In this document: positions 24,939 to 32,297 of the stretch, piece after piece | Layout: each line of letters begins with the position of its first letter | Position numbering within the stretch: the first letter of the stretch is position 1 | Assembly (NCBI RefSeq): GCF_014191255.1 | Contig: NZ_JACHWH010000019.1 | Coordinates: 1 to 56,026 of the forward strand | DNA from: Amycolatopsis bartoniae | Lineage (GTDB): Bacteria; Actinomycetota; Actinomycetes; Mycobacteriales; Pseudonocardiaceae | DNA: 56,026 bases | Direction of reading: 5' to 3' | Notes under the pieces: model-generated | What the model was told of the DNA's origin: nothing | Database searches by the model: none | The model's input: the letters and a program-made list of their open reading frames with translations, nothing else | Made by a program: the position numbers and the translations under genes

Positions 24939-26096
24939 CTAGACAGTGCCCAGCACGAGGGTGGCGTGGTGGTCGAGGGTGCCGCCGTTGCCGGACACCA
25001 GCACCCGGTCGTGCTTGGCGACCTGCCGTTCCCCCGCCTGGCCCCGGGTCTGGATGACGGCCTCGGACAGCGGGGTCATCCCCCACAGGTAGTACGAGGA
25101 CAGCTCACCGCCGCCGGTGTTCACCTTGAGCGTCCCGTCCGGGCCGAGCCTGCCCGGCTCCGCCAGGAAGGGCCCGCCTTCGCCCTTCTCGCAGAACCCG
25201 TAGTCCTCCAGCGTGATCAGCGCGGTGAAGGTGTAGCAGTCGTACACCTCGACCACGTCGATCTCGTCCAGCTTCGTGTCGGCCATCCGCAGCGCGGCCG
25301 GTCCCGAGCGCGCGGCGCCGCTGACGAGCCCGAAGTCCTCGTTGCGCACGCCGGTGCGGCCGGGGTGGGTCTGGGCCCAGCCGAGCACCTCGACGGGCGG
25401 CTGCTTGAGGGTACGGGCGCGGTCCAGCGACGTGATCACGAGCGCGATGCCGCCGTTGGAGACCAGGCAGCAGTCGAGCAGGTGGAACGGTTCGGAGATC
25501 CAGCGTGAGGCGTGGTAGTCCGCCAGCGTGATGGGTTTGCGTAGCTGTGCCAGCGGGTTCATCGTCGCCCACTGCCGCTGCGCCACCGCGATCGCGCCCA
25601 GGTGGTCGTTGGTGGTGCCGTACTTCCGCATGTGCCGCCGGGCGGCGAGCGCGTAGTAGGTGTTCGCGCTGGACAGCCCGCCCGCCGCCATCATCCCGCG
25701 CCAGCCGGTGGGCAGCGACGCCGCGCTCCGGTAGGCCGCGCCCGCGCCGAGGTTCTCCTTGAGCGGGTCGTCGGCCCACACGACGGCGATCGTGTTCGCC
25801 ATTCCCGACTGGATGGCCATCGAGGCGTACTGCACCATCTGGGCCGCGGTGGACCCGTAGCCCTGCATGGACGTGAGCAGGTTCAGGTCCGTCAGGCCGA
25901 GCATGCCCTGCAGGCCCAGGTCGACCCCGCTGCCGAGGCCGCTCGAGACGATGAGGCCGTCGAGGTCGCCCAGTTCCAGCCCGGCGTCGGCGACGGCGTC
26001 GCGCACGGCGATCGAGGCGAACTCGCTCGCCGTGTAGCCGTAGACCTTGCCGATCTCGCTCATCCCGAGACCGGCGATCGCGGTCCGCACAGTCAT
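24939..26096 (-). CDS. SCP2/Ltp-type thiolase-like protein
   Basis: A 385-aa thiolase-superfamily protein of the lipid-transfer (Ltp/SCP-x) branch. Features are FASIAVRDAVADAGLELGDL, the region SMQGYGSTAAQMVQYASMAI where classical thiolases carry the nucleophilic Cys but none is seen, VVEVYDCYTFTALITLED, and SGNGGTLDHHATLVLG at the end. Loss of the Cys is typical of retro-aldolases such as Ltp2, so C-C cleavage of a beta-hydroxyacyl-CoA is more likely than thiolysis. The ATG at 26096 is favoured over the GTG 6 nt earlier; the upstream crotonase stop lies inside its leader. The DUF35 gene follows directly. Confidence 0.85.
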   Translation of the reverse strand: MTVRTAIAGLGMSEIGKVYGYTASEFASIAVRDAVADAGLELGDLDGLIVSSGLGSGVDLGLQGMLGLTDLNLLTSMQGYGSTAAQMVQYASMAIQSGMANTIAVVWADDPLKENLGAGAAYRSAASLPTGWRGMMAAGGLSSANTYYALAARRHMRKYGTTNDHLGAIAVAQRQWATMNPLAQLRKPITLADYHASRWISEPFHLLDCCLVSNGGIALVITSLDRARTLKQPPVEVLGWAQTHPGRTGVRNEDFGLVSGAARSGPAALRMADTKLDEIDVVEVYDCYTFTALITLEDYGFCEKGEGGPFLAEPGRLGPDGTLKVNTGGGELSSYYLWGMTPLSEAVIQTRGQAGERQVAKHDRVLVSGNGGTLDHHATLVLGTV

Positions 26097-26098
26097 GG

Positions 26099-26929
26099 TC
26101 ACTTCCCTTCCCAGCGCGGTTGACGCTTCTCCGCGAAGGCGCGCATGCCTTCCCGGGCGTCCTGTGTCGTCATCAGATGCGCGCCCTCGGCCGCGCTGCG
26201 CGCCCAGTCGGCCTCCTCGGCGGCGACGGTCCCGTCGGTGATGCCCTTGGCGATCCGCTTGGTCACCTGGACCGCGACCGGTGCGTTCGCCAGGATCCGG
26301 TCGGCCAGCGCGAACGCCGCCGGCAGCAGGTCGTCCAGCGGCACGACCTGGTTGACCAGTCCGAGCTCCTGCGCGCGTCGCGCGGACAGCGGCTCACCGG
26401 TGAGCATGACCTCCATCGCGATCTTGTGCGGGATCTGCCGCGGCAGCCGGAAGGCGCCGCCCGCTCCCGCGAAGATGCCGCGCTTCACCTCGGGCAGGCC
26501 GAACGCCGCGCTGTCCGCCGCCACGGCGAGGTCGCTGGCGAGGGTGATCTCCGTGCCGCCACCGAGGGCGAACCCGTTCACCGCGGCGATCGTCGGCTTG
26601 GAGATGTGGTGCGTCACGTAGCCCGCGAACCCCCAGCGCCGCAGGCGTTCGTCCTCGCCCCCGAGGTCACCGGCCGCCGCGGCTTTCAGGTCCGCGCCCG
26701 CGCAGAACGCCCGGTCCCCCGCACCGGTGACGATCACGCACCACACGTCGGTGGTGTCCTCGGCGTAGTCCAGCGCCTCACCGACGCCGACGGTGACGGC
26801 CCGGTTGACGGCGTTGCGTGCTTCCGGCCGGTTCAACGTCACCAGCAGCACGTGTCCCCGCTTCTCGGCGAGCACGGCGCCGTCGCCCCCGACCGCGATG
26901 GGTTCGGGCTCAGTGTCGAAACTGCCCAC
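26099..26929 (-). CDS. Enoyl-CoA hydratase/isomerase (crotonase) family
   Basis: A 276-aa crotonase-fold enzyme that would add water to, or isomerise, an enoyl-CoA. CoA-binding/oxyanion motifs are RAFCAGADLKA (about residue 75) and AAVNGFALGGGTEITLASDL (about 115-135). Both catalytic-type glutamates are present (GGGTE and FGLPEVKRGIFAGAGG). It ends MRAFAEKRQPRWEGK, usual for this group. The GTG at 26929 has GGAAG about 9 nt upstream. It is 19 nt after the alpha/beta hydrolase and practically abuts the thiolase-like gene. Confidence 0.9.
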   Translation of the reverse strand: MGSFDTEPEPIAVGGDGAVLAEKRGHVLLVTLNRPEARNAVNRAVTVGVGEALDYAEDTTDVWCVIVTGAGDRAFCAGADLKAAAAGDLGGEDERLRRWGFAGYVTHHISKPTIAAVNGFALGGGTEITLASDLAVAADSAAFGLPEVKRGIFAGAGGAFRLPRQIPHKIAMEVMLTGEPLSARRAQELGLVNQVVPLDDLLPAAFALADRILANAPVAVQVTKRIAKGITDGTVAAEEADWARSAAEGAHLMTTQDAREGMRAFAEKRQPRWEGK

Positions 26930-26948
26930 AGTCGTTCACTTCCCTTTC

Positions 26949-27734
26949 TCACACACGGCCGAGCCAGTCGAGCATCAGCCGGTTGAACTCCTCGGGACGC
27001 TCCTGGTGCAGGAAGTGGCCCGCGCCTTCCCAGACGTGCAGCTCGTCCCGGTCACCGGCCGGCAGCGAACGCTCCAATGTGGACGCTTCCCCGTTCGCGT
27101 AGACCGCCAGCCGCGGCTGGGACCGCCGCCGGAGGTAGTCGGCGGCCACCACCCCACGGCCGATTCCCTCGTCGCCCTCGTAGAGCCCGAGCAGGCACCC
27201 CGACACGACGTGCTCCGGCACGCCCAGCAGGCGCCGGAGGTGCCAGGTCTTCAGGAACGGCGGTGTCGTCGCGGTGTAGAACCCCGCCGCGAACATCCCG
27301 GCGGCGGTTCCCACCGGGTCCGGACCACGCATCGCCGCGAGCACGGGGGCGAGGTGCTCGTCCGCGGTGTTGTACACGGGGTCGACCAGAACCAGCCCCT
27401 GGACCAGGCCGGGGTGGCGGACCGACAACGCCGACGCCACGACCGTGCCCATCGAGTGACCCGCCACCACGGCCTGCTCGACCTCCAGTGCGCGCAGCAG
27501 CGCCGCCGCGTCGTCGGCGAGGACCTGTGGGCGGTAGGAGCCTTCCGGGGCGGACGAGCGGCCGTGGCCCCGGTGATCCGGCGCGATCACCCGGTAGCCG
27601 GCGGCGAGCAGGGCGGGCACCTGCCACGACCAGTCGTGCGAGTCGCACGACCAGCCGTGCAGCAGCAGCACCGCGGGTCCGCTGCCCTCGTCGGTGTAGA
27701 ACAGCTCCACGTCGTCCAGTGCGATCCGGGGCAT
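26949..27734 (-). CDS. Alpha/beta hydrolase
   Basis: A 261-aa hydrolase. The oxyanion region is VLLLHGWSCDSHDW near residue 25, DHRGHGRSS follows strand 4, the nucleophile elbow is VAGHSMGTV (Ser about residue 95), and the C-terminal His is in EGAGHFLHQERPEEF (about 243). It probably hydrolyses an ester, lactone or C-C bond of a pathway intermediate. Its ATG overlaps the stop of the CoA-transferase gene (TGATG), so translation is coupled. A decayed copy of its 3' end lies at 4892-5050. Confidence 0.88.
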   Translation of the reverse strand: MPRIALDDVELFYTDEGSGPAVLLLHGWSCDSHDWSWQVPALLAAGYRVIAPDHRGHGRSSAPEGSYRPQVLADDAAALLRALEVEQAVVAGHSMGTVVASALSVRHPGLVQGLVLVDPVYNTADEHLAPVLAAMRGPDPVGTAAGMFAAGFYTATTPPFLKTWHLRRLLGVPEHVVSGCLLGLYEGDEGIGRGVVAADYLRRRSQPRLAVYANGEASTLERSLPAGDRDELHVWEGAGHFLHQERPEEFNRLMLDWLGRV

Positions 27735-30133
27735 CACCGCACCCCCTTCCGTTCGGCCGACACGGCCGGGTTCTCCTCGAGCGCGCCCGCGTCGAGCAGG
27801 CGCTGGATCTCGTCGTCGGGCAGGCCGAGGACGTCGCGCATGACCTGCCGGGTGTGCTCGGCGGCCAGCGGCGCGGGACCCAGCCGCGGCTCGCCCAGTG
27901 TCCGGGTCCGCGCCTCGCCCAGGTTCGTGACCAGCGGGTGGGACAGCTGCGGCTGGACCAGCTGGCCGAACACCTTCCGGGAACGCAGGTGCGCGTCCGC
28001 CCGCAGGTCGTCGACCCGCAGCATCGCTCCGGCCGGCACACCCAGCGCCTGCAGCTCGGCCGCGGCGTCGCGCGGGTCTCTGGCCCGGCTCCACTGCGCC
28101 AGCAGTTCCCGCAGCTCGTGCCTGCGCGCCCAGCGCTGGGCCGCCGTCGCGTACCCCTCGTCGCCGGTGAGGTCCGGCCTGCCGATGGCCTTCGCGACCG
28201 CGGCGAACCGCTCGTCCCCCTGGGCGTCGACGACGAGCCACTCGTCGTCACCGGCCGCGGGGAAGATGCCGCGGAACGCGTCGCCGCCCCGGTCGTTGCC
28301 CTCGCTGCGCGGCCCGGCCCCGGGTGCGAGCGACTCGGCGAGCAGCAGGTCCGCCATCGCCCCGAAGATCGCGTCGACCTGCGCGGTGCTCACCCGGCCC
28401 CCGGCCCCGGTGCGGTCGCGGCGGATCAGCAGCGCCACGATCGCCGCCGCGTTCAGCCGGGCGACCACGTGGTCCGGGAAGATCGTGATCGCGTCGCTGT
28501 AGCCGTCGTCCTCGTCCGGGTAGGACCACAGCTTCGACAGCCCCGCACTGGCCCGCACCAGCGGCCCGTAGCCCAGCCGCCTGCTCCACGAGCCGTGGTT
28601 CCCGAACGCGCTCGACTCCGACAGGATGATGCCGGGGTTCAGCGAGCGCAGGGTGTCCATGTCGAACCCGAGCGAGGCCAGCGTGCCCGGCTTGAAGTTG
28701 GTCAGCACCACGTCGGAGCGGCGGACCAGGTCGGCGAACACCCGCTTGCCGTCCTCGCTGCGCAGGTTGAGGCCCAGGCCGCGCTTGTTGCGCATGCCCC
28801 AGCTGGTGCCCTCGGAGATGAGCTCCCCGCCGGGGGTCTGCCGGGCCCCGTCGGGAAACGCCGACGACTCGATCTTGATCACGTCCGCGCCGTAGTCCGC
28901 GAACAGCCGCCCCAGCTCGGCGCCGACGACGATGACCCCGAGATCGAGCACGCGCAGGCCCTCGAACGGCAGCCGACCCGGACGCGCGTCCGGCAGCGCC
29001 GGAACCCCGGTGTGCGCGGACGGGCCGTCACCGGTCTGGGCCGGGAGCCGGGAGTCGTCGAGCTCGAACCAGCCCGAGTGCATCACGGCGGGCGCACCGT
29101 CCACGGTGGTCTCGACGAAGGAACCGTTCTCGCGGAACGCTTTCTCCGCGAGAACCTCCTGCGCACTGGCGAGCGCCGCGGTCGGCACCCCGTGCTGCTG
29201 CCCCTGTTCCACCGCCTCTTCCATGGTGAGCCCGGCGAACAGCTGCCCGATCAGCGGGTACAGCCGGGGCGCGGCACCGAACCGCGTCATCGTGTTGTCG
29301 TACTTCGGGTCGTCGAACTCCGCCGGCCTGCCGAGCCACTCGAACATCCCGCGCCACTGGCGCTTCGACAGGACGCAGATGCGCACCATCCCGTCCCGCG
29401 CGGCGAAGATCGGGTACAGGTGGCGCGCGTCGGGACGTCCCCGGGGCAGCTCGCTCAACGGCACCCCGGCGCGGGCGCTGCCGCCCACGCCGAACACCGG
29501 ATCCAGGATCTGGATCAGCGCCTCCTGCACCGAGAAGTCCGCGATGTCCCCCTCGCCGGTGGCCCGCACGTGCGCCAGCTCCAGCAGCACGACCCACACC
29601 GCCTGGACCGCCGCAGACTCGTACAGCAGGAACTCCGGTGGCAGCAGCGGCTCGGTGACGTCTGGCAGTCCGGACCGGGCCAGCACGGTGCTCAGTGCCG
29701 CGTGCACGTCCGGCGTCGCGACCCAGCCCGCGCGTTCACCGGAGGTGCCGAAGTCGGTCATCTCGACCACGACCAGCCGGGAGTTGCGCTCGCGGAGCCG
29801 TTCCGCGGCCAGGTCACCGGTCCGCGGCTCGTCCCGCAGGACGACGTCCGCCGAGGCCGCCAGCTCGGCGAACTCCGCACGTCCCTCGGCGGTGTCCAGG
29901 TCCAGGGTGACGTAGTGCTTGCCGGCGTTGCGCATCAGGAACGTCAGGCTCTGTCCGTTGTGGACCACTCCGGAGCGGCGAGCGGGTGAGCCGCCCGGTG
30001 GTTCGACCCGCAGGACCTCGGCACCGAGGTCGGCCAGGACGCGGCCGACCGTCTGCAGCGGTCCGTCCACCGCGTCCACGACGCGGACGCCGCTCAGCGG
30101 CCGGCCGGTCATGACGTCGTTGTCCCGAGACAT
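27734..30133 (-). CDS. Fused tandem class III CoA-transferase
   Basis: A 799-aa protein made of two CaiB/BaiF domains in tandem, about 1-390 and 400-799. Each half has the family start (LSGVRVVDAVDGPLQTVGRV and FEGLRVLDLGVIVVGAELGR) and the Rossmann core LADLGAEVLRVEPPGG / FADYGADVIKIESSA. The second half keeps an Asp at the catalytic position (IFPDHVVARLNAAAI). In the first half that position reads PEFLLYESAAV and no Asp is seen, so it is probably structural. AAGGAG precedes the ATG at 30133. It heads the leftward nine-gene run and is divergent from a LysR gene. Confidence 0.88.
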   Translation of the reverse strand: MSRDNDVMTGRPLSGVRVVDAVDGPLQTVGRVLADLGAEVLRVEPPGGSPARRSGVVHNGQSLTFLMRNAGKHYVTLDLDTAEGRAEFAELAASADVVLRDEPRTGDLAAERLRERNSRLVVVEMTDFGTSGERAGWVATPDVHAALSTVLARSGLPDVTEPLLPPEFLLYESAAVQAVWVVLLELAHVRATGEGDIADFSVQEALIQILDPVFGVGGSARAGVPLSELPRGRPDARHLYPIFAARDGMVRICVLSKRQWRGMFEWLGRPAEFDDPKYDNTMTRFGAAPRLYPLIGQLFAGLTMEEAVEQGQQHGVPTAALASAQEVLAEKAFRENGSFVETTVDGAPAVMHSGWFELDDSRLPAQTGDGPSAHTGVPALPDARPGRLPFEGLRVLDLGVIVVGAELGRLFADYGADVIKIESSAFPDGARQTPGGELISEGTSWGMRNKRGLGLNLRSEDGKRVFADLVRRSDVVLTNFKPGTLASLGFDMDTLRSLNPGIILSESSAFGNHGSWSRRLGYGPLVRASAGLSKLWSYPDEDDGYSDAITIFPDHVVARLNAAAIVALLIRRDRTGAGGRVSTAQVDAIFGAMADLLLAESLAPGAGPRSEGNDRGGDAFRGIFPAAGDDEWLVVDAQGDERFAAVAKAIGRPDLTGDEGYATAAQRWARRHELRELLAQWSRARDPRDAAAELQALGVPAGAMLRVDDLRADAHLRSRKVFGQLVQPQLSHPLVTNLGEARTRTLGEPRLGPAPLAAEHTRQVMRDVLGLPDDEIQRLLDAGALEENPAVSAERKGVR

Positions 30134-30337
30134 GGTTCACTCCTTCGTGTGCCGCTGTCACCGCTGGTTCCCGCCAGCGTTCACCTTCCACTGTGGTCAC
30201 GTGTTCCCGCCCTGCACAGCGCAAAGATGGCCGCGCGGACGCTGCGCGCGACGACGGGGACACCGGCCAATTTCCGCAATGTGCTCCGGACGCGATCGGC
30301 GCGGGCCGACGGGTGCCCAGCCGCCTAGAGTGGCACC

Positions 30338-31243
30338 GTGGAGCTGTCACAGCTGAGGGCCTTCGTCACGGTTTCGCGCACCGGCACCATCGCCGCGGCG
30401 GCCGAGTGCCTGAACGTCACCTCCTCCCCACTAAGCCGTACCATTCGCGAGCTGGAACGGCATCTGGGCCGAGAGCTGTTTCTCCGCAGGTATCACCGGT
30501 TCGAGCGCACCCCGTTCGCCGAGGAGTTCCTGCCGCTGGCGGTGGAAATCCTCGCCCAGGCGGACGAAGCCGAACGGGTCGCGGCGGGTGAGGAAGCGCC
30601 GCTGCGGATCGGTGCCACACCGTGGACGTCGAAAAGGCTCACCCGCCAGCTCATGGAGTCCGCGGCGGAGCGGTCGGCGGCCACCCCCGAGTTCAGTTCG
30701 GACGTCTCGTCGGTGCTCATCGAGTCCCTGCGGCACGGCGAGCTGGACCTGGCGCTCGTGCACCTCCCGGTCACCGTCCCCGGCGTCGCCACGGCGGCCC
30801 TGGCCCGCTACCGCTACTCGGTCGCCGCCGTGGGCGATCCGAATCTGCCCACGGGCCGTCCCCTCCGGCTGCCGGACCTGCGCGGCCGCAAGCTGCTGTC
30901 GTTCCCGCTGGCGATGCAACCCGCGCCGATGAAGGCCATGCTCGACGCCCTGACCGGGGCCGGCGTCGAGTCCATCGTGGAGATCGACCTGCGCGACGTC
31001 ATCGGTCTCGAAGGACGGATGGCGCGCACGGGTGAGCTGATGCTCGCCACGCTCAGCGACGACCTCCCGGCGGCCCGGTTCCTCGACCTGGACCGGCTGC
31101 GCACCTATCCGGTCGCGGACGGCGAGATCCGGTTCGAGATCGGCATCGCCTGGCGCGCCCGCGACTGCGTGCACCACGCCGCCATCGACGCGGTCGTCGC
31201 CGCACTGAGCCCGGGCGGCGACGACCTGCCGTTGCTCGGCTGA
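30338..31243 (+). CDS. LysR family transcriptional regulator
   Basis: A 301-aa LysR-type regulator with the winged HTH MELSQLRAFVTVSRTGTIAA and SPLSRTIRELERHLGRELF, and an effector-binding domain from about residue 90. The GTG at 30338 is preceded by TAGAGT with a 6-nt gap, a leaderless arrangement, with no ribosome site. It is divergent from the fused CoA-transferase operon across 204 bp, the classic LysR layout, so that operon is its probable target. It ends convergent with the MaoC gene, with a hairpin at the junction. Confidence 0.88.
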   Translation: MELSQLRAFVTVSRTGTIAAAAECLNVTSSPLSRTIRELERHLGRELFLRRYHRFERTPFAEEFLPLAVEILAQADEAERVAAGEEAPLRIGATPWTSKRLTRQLMESAAERSAATPEFSSDVSSVLIESLRHGELDLALVHLPVTVPGVATAALARYRYSVAAVGDPNLPTGRPLRLPDLRGRKLLSFPLAMQPAPMKAMLDALTGAGVESIVEIDLRDVIGLEGRMARTGELMLATLSDDLPAARFLDLDRLRTYPVADGEIRFEIGIAWRARDCVHHAAIDAVVAALSPGGDDLPLLG

Positions 31244-31257
31244 CCCGGACGTCAGCC
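31238..31257. terminator. Hairpin between convergent LysR and MaoC genes
   Basis: GGCTGAC (31238-31244) pairs with GTCAGCC (31251-31257) around a 6-nt loop. It overlaps the LysR stop and the end of the MaoC gene, so it can serve both directions. It is short and lacks a U-tract. Confidence 0.45.
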
Positions 31258-31704
31258 CTCGTCCGCGCGCCGGGGCAGCCGCACGACCATCGCGCCGGGT
31301 CCCACCGTCACACCGTCGTCGTCCTCGCACGCCATGCGGACGGTGACCTCCCCGGTGGCCGGGTCGGCCCCGGTCACCGTGCCGGTGACCCGCGTGGTCG
31401 TCCCCACGAGGTTGAACCGGCCCATGCGGAACCCCTTCAGCGCCAGGATGCGCGCCCGCGGCCCGGCCCAGTCACGCAGGCAGCGTTCCCACATCCCCAT
31501 CAGGAACAGGGTGTTCGCGTAGGCGTCCGGCGCGCCCGTGGCCCGGGCGTAGTCGCGGTTGTGGTGGATGGAGTTGAAGTCCCGGTTGGCGCCGGACTCC
31601 ATGACGAGGCGGTAGAGCGGGAGCGGGAACGTGACCTGGGGCAGCTCCTCCCCCACCCGCACGTCCTCGGCGTACCGGGTGTCCGGATCCGACGGTGTGG
31701 TCAC
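31252..31704 (-). CDS. MaoC-type hydratase subunit
   Basis: A 150-aa hot-dog-fold protein. The hydratase-2 motif region ANRDFNSIHHNRDYA (about residue 40) keeps the catalytic Asp and His pair. The protein ends with a strand-rich part (VRMACEDDDGVTVG). Its GTG start overlaps the stop of the preceding gene (GTGA), which encodes a second, FAS1-like hot-dog protein. Such pairs make heterodimeric enoyl-CoA hydratases for bulky substrates, as ChsH1-ChsH2 do in cholesterol side-chain degradation. The pairing is read from gene order; the substrate is inferred. Confidence 0.87.
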   Translation of the reverse strand: MTTPSDPDTRYAEDVRVGEELPQVTFPLPLYRLVMESGANRDFNSIHHNRDYARATGAPDAYANTLFLMGMWERCLRDWAGPRARILALKGFRMGRFNLVGTTTRVTGTVTGADPATGEVTVRMACEDDDGVTVGPGAMVVRLPRRADEG

Positions 31705-32297
31705 GACTGCTCCTTCCCCGCCGGGTGCGGGTCGTAGGCGTAGGTGCCGGTGCGCATCCGTGCCACCACGTCACCGGCGTCGGACACGATCTCCGACTCG
31801 AACGTGCTGAACGCGCCCCGCCCGACCCGGGTCTCCTTGGGCACGCACGACAGCAGCCGCCGGCCCCGGGTGCCGAGGCGCTCACCGACCAGTACCGGCC
31901 GGAGGAAGTCGATTTCGATGTCCGTGGCGAAGAAGCCCGTGGTGCGTGGCGCGGGTCCCGGGTCGTCGTTGTTGATCGGCGAGCGGGCGGGCTGTGCGTC
32001 CGGTTCCGCCGAGTCGAACAGCGTCGGGCTGCCCGGCGACCACATCGCCGGGATCGTGTACATCAGGGCGGCGCTGCTCGGCGCGATCACCCCGTCGTAC
32101 CCGGCGGCGCGCGCCGCCTCCTCGTCGTAGTGAATCGGGCTGCCCAGCTCGATGGGTTCGCAGTAGCGGCGGATCGTCCCGGGCTCGACGGCGTCGGCTC
32201 CCCAGGTGATGCTGCCGTCGGACAGGTCGGTCCCGACCAGGGCGACCATGCCGTCCCAGGCGGCGACCCAGCCGGGCCGCTCGTCGTCGGCGCTCAT
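31701..32297 (-). CDS. FAS1-like/MaoC N-terminal-type dehydratase subunit
   Basis: A 198-aa hot-dog protein of the MaoC_dehydrat_N (FAS1-like dehydratase) kind. The motif region is IRRYCEPIELGSPIHYDEEA, with VIAPSSAALMYTIP and a C-terminal strand run FLRPVLVGERL. It probably contributes the substrate-binding half of a heteromeric enoyl-CoA hydratase together with the 150-aa MaoC protein. The ATG at 32297 overlaps the stop of the fused CoA-transferase (ATGA), and its own stop overlaps the next start. The three genes are thus a tightly coupled operon. Confidence 0.85.
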   Translation of the reverse strand: MSADDERPGWVAAWDGMVALVGTDLSDGSITWGADAVEPGTIRRYCEPIELGSPIHYDEEAARAAGYDGVIAPSSAALMYTIPAMWSPGSPTLFDSAEPDAQPARSPINNDDPGPAPRTTGFFATDIEIDFLRPVLVGERLGTRGRRLLSCVPKETRVGRGAFSTFESEIVSDAGDVVARMRTGTYAYDPHPAGKEQS

